NCBI GenBank assembly: GCA_964440115.1
Contig: CAYTPV010000001.1
Span: 496,001 to 560,000, forward strand
Source of the DNA: JAEWWD01 sp964440115
GTDB lineage: Bacteria; Bacillota; Clostridia; Christensenellales; CAG-138
DNA: 64,000 nucleotides
Reading direction: 5' to 3'
Positions within the stretch are counted from its first letter, which is position 1. The number at the start of each line of letters is the position of its first letter. Under the pieces are notes generated by a model that was not told the origin of the DNA, searched no databases, and worked only from the letters and a program-made list of their open reading frames with translations. Both the position numbers and the translations under genes were made by a program. Below are positions 16,552 through 28,900 of this stretch, in pieces.

Positions 16552-16949
16552 GCACCTCGCTTCAGTCTCATCGGATACGACAAGTATACCGCCTGCCGCT
16601 TTTGTATGACAATCGAGGCAAAGTTAAATATACGGTGTACTTTTGTAACCATCGGTTAATACATCTAAAGTTTCGCATCCATGTCATTTCACATAGTTAT
16701 GTTTTTGCTTATTGATACGATACATATGTTATGCGTTAGAATCTGAAATTCTTAGGATTGGCAAACAGAGCATGTTTTGTTATATTCTTCTTTGAACCTT
16801 ACAGCCTGGACGGCAGGAAAACACTGCTTTCTCAGGCTGTTTGATTTTTTCTGCGCGGACAAATTCCTGTATGCCTTAACAAACGAAGCGAAATGCACAA
16901 GGATTTTTCAATTATTTTTGACGAACTATTCGGGAAGCTGGTGGAATAT
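16552..16949. other. Intergenic region upstream of the giant adhesin
   Basis: About 400 AT-richer bases lie between the divergent XRE regulator and the adhesin. No gene is seen. A terminator-like hairpin at 16801-16850 lies about 100 bp before the adhesin start. I looked for c-di-GMP riboswitch landmarks and did not find them. Confidence 0.5.
16801..16850 (+). terminator. Terminator-like hairpin ahead of the adhesin gene
   Basis: ACAGCCTG (16801-16808) pairs with CAGGCTGT (16833-16840), with an inner GCAG/CTGC pairing, then TTGATTTTTT. In this place it may act as an attenuator for the 12.6-kb gene, or end a short upstream transcript. Confidence 0.5.
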
Positions 16950-19900
16950 ATGCAAGGTAATAATCCTTTGACCAATCATTCATTGGAGAGGCCGCACAGA
17001 GCACTCGCGCTTTTGCTCTGCCTGCTGCTGACGCTTACGCAATTTCCCATGTCCGCTTTGGCGGACGGCGGAAGGGCTGCGGCGTTCAATTGCGAACTGA
17101 TGGATGCCTATGGCAGTTGGGGAATACTGGGCGGGGAAGGCTCTGCTTCCGGCTGCACGGTTACGCTGAATGCTGCGAAAAGCGAGACAATTGTAGCGAA
17201 ATATGTTATTGACCTAAAACCGCTGACGGCGGCTGTACAAGGCGGCGGTCTGCGGGCGGATATTTCCTACACCGCACCCGAAGGCTGTAGCGTTTCCTTT
17301 GAAGCATTTAATGGACTTGTCCTATTAGGCGAACTTGCCTCGGGAGATATTGTTCCCACAGACAGCACCAGTATTTGCGTAACGGTGCAAAACCCGACCA
17401 GTTCCTCCGCACAATTCACGCTGTCTCTCGCGTTCAACGATGCCGCTTCGCCATTGCTTTCAGTAGAAACATCCAAAGATACATGGACCAAAGAAAATGT
17501 CGTCCTGACTCCATCCGCAGACGATGCGGACAGCGGCGTAAGCACGGTATATCAATCCAACGATGTGGGCAACCCCATATCCACACTGACGGATAACCTG
17601 AACGGCACGTTTACCGCATCCCAAAACGGTACGTACTATTTTACGGCGCAGGATTTTGCGGGGCATTCCACCACTGTGAGCTATACGGTGGACAACATAG
17701 ACAAATCGGTTCCGTCATCACCCTCCATCTCTCTTCCAGTCGAAACCGGCTGGGCGACTTCCGACGTGACGGCAACCATTACAGGGAGCGATGCTCCCGA
17801 GGGCCAAAGCCCGCAAAACATCGAATATTCATTGGACGGTTCAACGTGGACAACGTATTCCGGCGCGCTCACGCTTTCTGATGAGGGCGATACGGAGCTG
17901 CGCGCGCGTATCATCGACGAGGCGGGCAACGTATCCGACGTGGTCAGCACGACCGCCCGTATCGATACACAACCGCCTGAGCTTACCGCCAGCTTCGGAC
18001 AAACCGGCACAAACAATACCGCGATGCTGACATTTACCGCGACCGACGCCACATCCGGCGTGCTGGAAAAGCGGTATCTGGAAGGCGAGCATATACAGGC
18101 GGATTATTCCTCCGGAGCCGTGCTTTCGGGCAATACCGTATCGCTTGCTGCGGGCAAACAGTATACCGTATTCGCCAAGGACAACGCCGGGCATATCGCG
18201 CTGCAGACGCTGTACGCGAGCGCCGTGCCCTCCCTTTCGCTGCCCGGCAGCTTTTCCATACAGGAAAGCGAAAACAAATCGCTGAGTTTCACCGTCGGCG
18301 ACAGCGAGACTGCCCCAGGAAGTCTCTCCATTTCCGTTGAGTCCGCCGACAGCGCGGCTTTATCCGTCGGTACCGTACAAAACAACAACGGAACCGTAAC
18401 CGTCCCGCTTACTGCGGCTGATTCTATTGCTTCCGAACACAGTGTCAACCTCAACGTCACCGTTACGGACGGCGACGGTCAGAGCACAACAGGCATACTC
18501 GCTGTTACACTTGTACCCGTCAACGACGCGCCGGTTGCGGTAAACGACGAGGCGACCGTGAACGAAGATTCGAATGTATCCGTCCTGGTACTCGCCAACG
18601 ATACGGATGAAGAAAACGATACATTATCCATCGCGTCCATAGGCACCCCCAGTCATGGCACGGCGGTAAAGTCTGGCAGTCAGATCATCTATACCCCTTC
18701 CGCAAACTACAACGGAGAGGATACGTTTTCCTATACCGTCACCGATGGAAGCAAGACTGCAACAGGCAGCGTAACCATAACGGTCAATCCCGTACCAGAC
18801 ACACCCGTCTCTATAAATCCGGTACTGAATATTCTGGAAGATACCCCTGTTGAGATCGACCTTCTTAATCCGAGTTACGTGACGGATGCGGATATCGGCA
18901 CAACGCAGGGAGATACCCTTTCCATTACAGGAATAGACACCGCAACACATTCCACCGTTGGAACCGTAACCATACTCAATGCGCAGAACCTGCCCGCCGC
19001 AGAAGGCGAGCGGGGCGTGAAAGTGCAGTATACGCCTGAAGCTGAGTTTTCCGGTACGGATCAATTCCGCTACACCATTACGGACTCCTACGGCCGTTCC
19101 TGCACGGCCACCGTAACGGTCAAAATCAGCGCAGTCAACGACGCGCCCACTTACAGCCTGCTCAATTCCTCTTACACCGTAAACGAGGACTGCGGCACTT
19201 ACACGCTGCATTTTTCCGTGGACGATAAGGAAACTCCGGCTGATTCCCTTATGCTGCAGGCTGCGAGCCTGGATAACGCCATCATCCCCAACACATCGCT
19301 CTCTCTGAGCAAGGCGCAAGACGGCTCTGCAACGCTTTCGTTTGCCCCGGCTGCCAATAAAAACGGTACCGCAAGGCTGCAGTTCTCGCTCGGCGACGGT
19401 TTCCAGACCGTCGAGAAAACAGTTTCCATCATTATCAATCCTGTGAACGACTTGCCTTACGCAGGAAACGATATCATTTATTACACCGAAGATACCGCCT
19501 GCACCGTCGACCCTGCCGTGTTGCTTACTAACGACAGTGATATTGAAAGCGGCAAGCCGACGTTCTTAAGCATCAAAGACTGGCCTGATTCAGCCGGAAC
19601 GCTCACACCAACAGGGGGTAAGTATCTGTATACCCCCACAGCAAACTATAATCAGGATTTTACGTTCCACTATATAGTAGAAGATGCCGACTTCGCGCAG
19701 TCGCAGGGAACCGTCACCATGCGTGCTACTGCAGTCAACGACAAGCCCACCATATCCACAGCGGTTTCCGAAGTAACCATCAGCGAAGATTCCGCTACTG
19801 CCCCCCTATCGTTTACAATAAACGATGAGGAAAGCAGCGTGGACACGCTGACTGTGACGGCGGGCAGCGACAACAATACGCTGATTTCACCCGACGGCAT

Positions 19901-22900
19901 ACAACTGACCACGACCGGTTCCGTACGAACCATCACTCTTAGATCCAACACAAATCAATCCGGTACTGCAACCATTACGCTGACCGTCAGCGACAGTCTT
20001 TCCTCCACCACCGCAACCATCAAGCTCATTGTCACCGCGGTGCAGGATGTGCCCGCCGCCGCAGACGACGCAGTCGCGGCGCTGCGCACGGGAGACTCGC
20101 AGTTTACAGCCGCATCGCTGCTAGCCAACGACAGCGACCCGGATAACGATACGCTGACGATTTTAGCGTATACACAACCCGGCTGTGGCACGCTTTCCCT
20201 GCAAAACGGCACATTTACCTACCATGTCAATACGGATATCGCGGATGATAAGGCTTCGGATACCTTCGAGTACACGGTATCCGACGGCAACGGCAATACG
20301 GAGACTGCCGCGGTCACCATCTCGCTTTCCGGCGAAAGCGCAGCGCCCGTCATCACCTCCATTGCCGACCAATATCTGCTCGAAGACTTCCTCACGGCGT
20401 CCGTAGGCTTTCATGTGACCGATCCGGATGGAACCGCGCCGCTGGTGACCGCAGCCATGAAACCCGAAGGCATTGCCAATCTGCAGCTGATCAAAGGGGA
20501 AAACGGCAATTATACGCTCTCGTTTGCCTCCATTGCCAACCTCAACGGCGAAACGCAGATTACCGTCACCGCCCGCGACGGCGCATCAAAAACGACAACC
20601 GCAAGCTTCAAGCTGACGGTTTACCCGGTAAACGACGCACCGACAGCAGGTGATGTGAACGTATCCCTGCAGGAAGATATCAGCCGCAGCTTTAATCCCA
20701 TTGATCTTGCTGGCAGCGCCATATCGGATGTCGAGAAAGATACGCTGCGCATCGTTTCCATGACGCGTGACGGCGCGGCGGGCGCCAAGGGCAGGCTGAC
20801 CAGTCAGGGCGGCGGCAATTACCTGTATGACCCCTACTCCAATTTGTATGGAACGGAAACCTACACGTACGTGGTTTCCGATGGCAAGGACGAAACATCA
20901 GGCAAGCTGAACATCACCATCACTCCAGTAAACGACGCGCCCTGGTTCCGCAGCACCATTTACCAGAGCGTAGCCAACACGGTCGACGCGCAGGCGACCA
21001 TAGATGTTGCGGCAAATGCGCGCGATGTGGACGACAGCGCTTTCTACATCGACAGTTTTACGCAGCCTTCTAGCGGCACCGTAGCTGTGGACGGTAATAA
21101 AATCGTATTCACGCGCACCGGCACCACAGGGGACGGCACCGATTCCTTTACCGTAACCGTGCGCGACAGAGAATCGAACACTACGCCGTTTGATTTAACT
21201 ACTGCGCCGGACGGTTACCAGACGGCAACCGTAACCGTCAATATCGGCGTATATTCAGGCGATTATACCTGGGTCTACAACGCTTCCTACGAAACGGACG
21301 AAGATGCCGCACCCTTTACGATTTACCTTGACTGCGGCGTTTCCGGCGGCATTGCCTACAATATTGAACTTGGTTCCAACGATCCTGCAATGGGCACCGC
21401 ATCGGTAAACAGCGCGCAGAAAACCATTGCCTACTCGCCCAAGCTCAATGCGAACGGTTCAGATACATTCACATATACCCTTTCCGCCACAATCGATGGC
21501 GTCCCTGTGCAAAAAACGGCCAATGTGAATGTCACGCTGCGCCCCGTCAACGACGCGCCGGTATTTGATACTGCGCCCGCGCAGGACAGCGTGACGCAAA
21601 CCGATGAAGATACCGCTGCCGCCGGCATCCCCGTAGCTGTCAGCGACGTGGACGGCGACCAGCTTACACTCAACGCCTACGCCTATAACGCCAACCCGCA
21701 GGAACCCGTGCTTCTGCCCTCGGGCATTGAACTTGTCAGCACGGAAAGCGGCTACACGCTCAATCTGACACCGGTGCCCAATGCCAACGGAGATGCCACC
21801 GTAACGCTTTCCGTTTCCGATGGCATGATCGCTACGCAGCGGAGCTTTACGCTGCACGTCAATCCGGTCAACGACGCGCCTGTTGCGCAGAATTATTCCG
21901 TCGGCATTCAGGAAGATACGCCCACGGCCATTGTGCTCATCAGCGCAAACAGCGACATCGATAACGCGGCGTCTACGCTTACGTTGCAATGCTCGGAACC
22001 CGCGCACGGCGACCTGACCCCCAACAAGGACGGCGTGCTGTACACGCCCGACGCCAACTACTACGGCAGCGATTCGTTCACCTACACCATATCGGACCCC
22101 CAGGGTGGAATTAGCAATACGGCGACTGTCACCATAGACGTAGGCAATGTCAATGATGCGCCGCGCATCTCCGGGCTTTCCCCCACTGCCGTAATGCTCG
22201 AAGACGGTACGTCCAACATTTCCTATACGATACTTGACGAGGACGCGGAGGATACACATACCTCCAAGCTTTCCATCGTGAGCGAAACGCCTGAAGGACT
22301 GTTCCCAACCAATGATCTTAAGGCCGAAAACGGCACCATCACGCTCAAACCGGGTCCAAACCAATATGGCACGGCCGTGCTGCTGCTGACTGTGACCGAT
22401 TTTTCGAGGGCAGAGGCTACGGAGCAGATATCTGTCACGGTATTGCCCGAGAACGACCTGCCCGTAGCGGCGGATGACTCCGTTTCCCTGCAAGAGGATA
22501 ACAGCGTTGAAGTTGAAGTAACCGCCAACGATACGGACGCGGAGGACACTGCTGGATCGTTGCGCATACTGGAAGTGGACTCCTACAACGCCCACGGCGT
22601 TGTGACGGTTCTTGCGGACAAGCATACCATCAAATATACGCCCAACGCCAACTATACGCAGGCGGCTTCCCTGAGGTATCGTGTGGTCGACAGCAACAAC
22701 GGCTATTCCAATTGGGCAACCGTCACGTTTACCATACAGCCAGTAAACGACGCACCCAACGCAGTCGAGGATAAAACGACCACTACAGAGGATACGCCAA
22801 TCACCATCGACGTGCTGCACAATGACAGCGACGCCGAAGGCTCCGCGTTATCCATTACATCGCCGACAACAGAGCCCATCGCGACCGCCCACGGTTCGGC

Positions 22901-25900
22901 GGTACTATCGGAAGGAAAAATCACATATACGCCCGCCGCCGACTACTTCGGCGCGGACAGCTTCCAATACACCATCACGGACGGTGCACTGACCGGCACC
23001 GGCACCGTCAACATCACCGTCAACGCCGTCAACGACCCGCCCGTCATCGTCAACATCACGGAGTTCACGCATGAACCGGATGGCAAGGATTGCTGGATGA
23101 TGTCCGAGGATGAAACAAAGACATTCCAGTTTGACGCGAGCGACGCCTTTGGTGAAACACCGCCGCAGAGCCTAATTGTGAAGATCACATCCTCCAACCA
23201 GTATCTGCTGCCCGATGCTTCAATCGCTTATTCCGGCAGTACAACCGTAAAGAGCATCGCTATCAAGCCTGTCGCCAACGCCTACGGCGATACGGAGCTG
23301 ACGGTTACGGCAAACGACGGCGCGAACACCACGCAGGCGGTATTCCTGCTGCGCGTAAGCCCTGTCAACGACAAGCCGGTGCTGACAACGGACGCGAGCA
23401 TATTGCTCGACGAAGATACCTCCTACAATGGAAAATGCAGCGCTTATGATGTGGAGGCCAGCAATGTCCGCTACACGATTAGCGCAGACCCGCAGCATGG
23501 CAGTGTCAGTATCAATTCCTATACTGGCGATTACACCTATACGCCTAGCGAGAATTACTATGGCACTGATACATTCACTATCCGGGCAAACGACGAGGAC
23601 GTGAACAACTACGACGAAGTGACTGTAGCCGTCACCGTCAATTCCGTTAACGATCTGCCTGTCGCCGTGGGCGAAAATAGCACCACCGCCGAAGATACGC
23701 CGCTTGTGCTGACATTCGACGAACTGCTCGCGAACGATTCGGATATTGAAACCGGGCGCTCATCGCTGACAATCAGTTCGGCTAACGGAGCGCAGCACGG
23801 AACGGCAACGCTAGACGCGAGCGGCAAAAAGATCACTTACACCCCCGCGAGCAACTACAACGGCACGGATTCTTTCACCTATACGGTGAAAGACGAACAC
23901 AACGGCACCGCCGCGGCGACCGTGAACGTCACCATCACGCCGGTTAACGACGCACCGTCTGCTCTGAGCAAATCTGTCTCCATAGGTGAAAACGCCAAGG
24001 CAACAGCCATCCCCATGAGTTCGCTCGCGACCGATGTGGAAGGAGACGCGCTTGCGGTTGCGGATGGCTCCGTCTCCTGGCAGGAGACACAGACTTTCGG
24101 CGCTACGTTCAGCGTGACGGGCGGCCAGCTGACCATCACGCCGAATGAGTACTGGACACAATCCACCAATCAGACTTTGCATCTGAATTATCGGGTACAG
24201 GAAAGCACCACACCCGCGAATTATACGGTGGGTACGTTGACGGTCATTCTAACTCCCGTCAACGATGCGCCCAAAATCACACTGGACACCAGCGATAACC
24301 CGGCGCTGACATTCAACGAGGATAGCGAGAGCGGTACCATATCCTTCGAAGTATCGGATGAAGAAGACGACGCTTCCAATCTGACCGTGACGGCTGCAGG
24401 TTCCAAAATTGATATTGACGCACTCAATATTCTGCTCGCGCAGGGCGGCGGAGCAAGCCGAATGGCACGGGTAACTTCGCTGCTGAACCAGAACGGCTCG
24501 GCAACAGTTACGCTGACCGTAAAGGATAAAAACGGAGCCACCGATTCGGTCCCGTTCAATGTATACATCACACCGATAAACGACAAACCCACCGCGGTAG
24601 CATCCACCGTTGACGTAAAAGAAAACGACGGGAAACCAGCCGTCGCCATTAACAAGCTTGCGACAGATGTGGACGGCGACGCACTCGTCGTGCAATCCGC
24701 CAGCATTGAAGATACTGAGCATTACGGCGCCACGGTTTCCGTGGAAAACGGTAAGCTTTATATCACGCCAAACGCAGGGTGGAAGGAATATACTACCCGT
24801 ACGTTGCATGTGAACTATACCGTCGCGGAAAGCGGTACAACCGATCTGTTTACCGTGGACGGCATGCTTACTGTCAACCTGATCCCGGAAAACGACGCCC
24901 CCAGCATTGAAATCCTCACGCCTCCCCTGTCGTTTGAGGAAGACAGCAAAACGTGGGATACAGTGTCCTTCAAAGTATCGGACGAAGAGGATGCCGCTTC
25001 CGCGCTGACTGTAACAGCGTCCGGCGGCAATTCGATCATCAATATCCCCGCGCTAAACTCTGCACTAACACCGGAAACAGGCGAAACGCGGTCTGCTTTG
25101 GTTACCTCCCTGCCGGACGCGAACGGCGACGCCACTGTTACGCTCACGGTTAAGGATACCAGCAGCGCACCGGGCAGCAGCACATTTAACGTACACGTTG
25201 AACCGGTGAACGATGCGCCGCGACTGGCGACAGATCCCGTGATTTCTATCAAGGAAAATGACGGCAAAACGTCGGTGCCGTTTGATACGCTCGTGCTGGA
25301 CGTGGAAGAAAACACGGTTGAGGTCGCTGCAAGCTCCGTATCCTGCGTGGAAGGCAATACACAGGGAGCGGTGATTGCCGTGGAAGGCGGCGTGCTTTAT
25401 ATCACACCCAATCGGGAATGGACTCAAACCCAGACGCAGACCATACACCTAAAATACAAAGTCGCAGAAACCGTGACGACGGAAAAATATACGTCTGAAG
25501 AGGGAACGCTGACAGTAAATCTGATCCCTGAAAACGACGCGCCCGTCATCAGCGCCATCGCGGATCTAAACATGATGGAGAAAACCACGCAGACTCTGCG
25601 CTTCACGGTCACGGATGAAGACGACGTGCCGAGTGCGCTGACAGTCACGGTTGCTTCCACAGTCCCCTCGCTGCACAAGCCGCTGAGCATGCAGACGGAC
25701 AGCGAAGACCCGAACACGCGTCTGCTTACCATCGAAACCACGCGGTTCTACGGTTCTTCCAATATTACCATCAGTGCAAAGGACGACGAGAACAAGGCAG
25801 CCGTGCCCGAGCCTTTTAAGCTGACGGTAGGCTGGCAGAACGACAGCCCGGTGGCGGCAGACGATACCTATTCGCTCAATGAAGACGGTTCTCTTTCCAT

Positions 25901-28900
25901 GGATGTGCTTGTAAACGACAGCGACGACGACGTGGGTATCGGCGGAACAAACGCTCAGACGCTTTCCATACTGGCGGGATCTGTGACAGCGCCGCAGCAT
26001 GGTACGGCTGTTATCCAGAGCGGAAAGATATTGTATACGCCCGCCAAGGATTATTACGGGCCGGATTCCTTCACGTACAAGGCGACGGACAGCTACGCAG
26101 GTTCCACACCGGCGCAAGCGACGGTATATGTAACCGTGAAGCCCGTCAACGATGCGCCCGTGGCAGTAAACGACTCTGACTCTACGGCAGAAGATACTGC
26201 GCTGCAGATGAGTGCCGCCACACTTACCGCAAACGATACGGACGTTGAAAACAATACGCTTACTCTCACCGCCGTGCAGAATACCGCCAGCACGCACGGC
26301 ACGGCGTCGTTCAACTCGCTTACGGGGACTGTTACCTTTACGCCCGCACTCAACTACCACGGCGCGGCAAGCTTCACGTATTCGATATCCGACGGCAACG
26401 GCGGCACTGCAAACGCGACGGTGAATATCACAGTGACCCCCGTCAACGACGCGCCAATAGCCGCGGACGACAACGTTACGGTTTCGGAAGACGCAACGGA
26501 CGCTTCGCTCACGGTGCTGACAAACGACAGCGACGTGGACGGCGACACGCTGACCATCACGGATGTCACACAGCCCGCGCGCGGATCGGTGAGCATTGCC
26601 GGTACCGCAAAAGCGCTGCTGTTCACACCCGCCGCAAATGACAACGGACAGGTTACATTCAACTATACCATATCCGACGGCAACGGCGGCACGGATACCG
26701 CCACCGTAACCGTCACCATAAGCGCGGTCAACGATGCGCCCGAAGCAGCCGACGATACGGCCACAATCAGCGAGGATGCGCCGCAGACGGCCATCGACGT
26801 GCTCGCCAACGATACCGACATTGACGGCAATACGCTCAGCGTGACACAGATCACCAACTTGCAGCACGGTACTGCGCAGATTGCGCTGGGCGGTACCGCA
26901 GCGCTGTTCACCCCCGATGCGAATTTCTTCGGCGATGCTTCGTTCACCTATACGGTCTCGGATGGCGGCGGTGGAACGGACACGGCAAATGTGACTGTCA
27001 CCGTCACCTCCATAAACGACGCGCCGGACGCAAAGGCCGATACCTTCACCCTCGCTGAAGACGCGACAGCATCGATGCTAACCGTGCTCTCCAACGATAC
27101 GGATACGGAGAACGATACGCTGACCGTCACCGGCGTAACCAATGTACAGCACGGCACTGCGGAAGTCCTGCCGGACGGCAGCGGCGTATCCTTCGCGCCT
27201 GCAGGAGACTACTTTGGAAGCGCCACATTTACTTATGCAATCTCCGACGGCAACGGCGGCACGGATACCGCGGACGTCACCGTTACCGTTACCCCGGTAA
27301 ATGATGCGCCCGTAGCCGTGAACGACGAACCGGATATCGAAGTCTATGAGGATACGCCCGTCGTGATCCCCTTCTCCACGCTGCTGGGCAACGATACGGA
27401 TGTGGATACTCCGCACGAACAGCTTACAGTAGCAGGTCATAACGCTGCGGCGCACGGCACGGTCTCCATTGACGCTGCCGCAAAGACGCTGACATTTACG
27501 CCCGCAGAGAACTACCACGGCGAGGCAAGCTTCCACTACATGATCTCCGATGGCGCGCTGCCTTCCAATTATGCTACGGTGCGCCTCACAGTGGGTTCCG
27601 TCAACGACGCGCCTGTGCCGCAGGACGACGGCTATACCATGGACGAAGACACGCGGGCATCGCTTGACGTAGTTGTCAACGACGAGGATGCGGATGGTGA
27701 CTCACTGAGCATCGCGGAAGTCACCTCCCCGGCTAACGGCACGGCTGTGATTGATACGGAACACAACAAAATCGACGTGGCTCCCGCCGCAAACTTCAAC
27801 GGCACGCTCAGCTTCACCTATACCGTATCCGACGGCAAAGGCGGTACGGCGACAGCGAATGTCACAATCACCGTTACGCCCCTCAACGACGCGCCTTCAG
27901 CCGCTGACGACAGCCTGACGACCGCTGAGGATACGGCACTCGTACTCACTGCCAGTTCCCTGCTGATAAACGATACGGATATCGACGGCGATACGATTTC
28001 GCTTTCGCGCGTGGAATCCTCCGGCCTCACACATGGCACCGTAACGTATGATCCGACGGCCGGAACGCTTACCTATACGCCCACGCAGAACTATCACGGG
28101 GATGCCTCCTTTACCTACGGCATTTCCGACGGCAACGGCGGCACTGCCTCGGCTACCGCACGCATCACCGTCACGCCGGTGGATGACGCCCCCATAGCGG
28201 TTGACGATACGGCGACGGTGCGCGCAGGCTCCACGGTAACCGTCAACGTGCTCAGCAATGACCTGGACCAGGGCGATGGCGATACGCTGACTGCGCAGTC
28301 CACACTCGCGACGGCCCCCGCAAATGGAACCGCTGTGGTCAACTCGGACGGCACAATTGCGTATACGGCGAATTCGTCCTACAAGGGCGAGGATAGCCTC
28401 GTGTATGTGCTCACCGACGGTGTAAGCACCGCACAGGCAAAGGTGACCATCACAGTAACCGCGCGTCCGTCCAGCAGCCACAGCACGCCCACGCCCGAGC
28501 CTGTGATCACCATCATCGATACGCCCGAACCGACCCAACGGCCTGTTACCTCAAGCGGCGGGAGCGCAGCCACACCCGCTCCCGCGCCGTCCTCATCCGC
28601 TGCCCCATCCTCGCCAACACCCACCGGGTCGCAGGATGTGAAGCTCTACAATGAGGAAAAACCCATGGAAAGCGGCGAGTGGAGCAATACGCCGGTCAAT
28701 CTGGCCGTAACGGATGAAAACGGCCAGCCGGATACCATGCTTTACCGGCTCAAGGGCGAAACCGAATGGAAGACTCTGCCCGTAGGCAAAGAACTCACGT
28801 TCAGTGAAACAGGTGAGTATATGGTGGAGTACCGTTCCGGCAACAGTGAGGAAATCAAAGAAAAGGTAGTGCTTGTTGACCTGCTGCCGCCCGCCGTGCC

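Noticed and set aside
16640..16892. Possible c-di-GMP riboswitch before the adhesin
   Set aside because: The conserved ACGCAAAGC-type and tetraloop-receptor landmarks are absent.
16893..16949. Upstream ATG (16893) as the adhesin start
   Set aside because: No ribosome-binding site, and it would give an unusually long n-region to the signal peptide; still possible.
21459..22820. Long antisense frames inside the adhesin gene
   Set aside because: Many similar frames arise from the repeated sense codons of the modules; their peptides are Cys/Arg/Tyr-rich and match no family.
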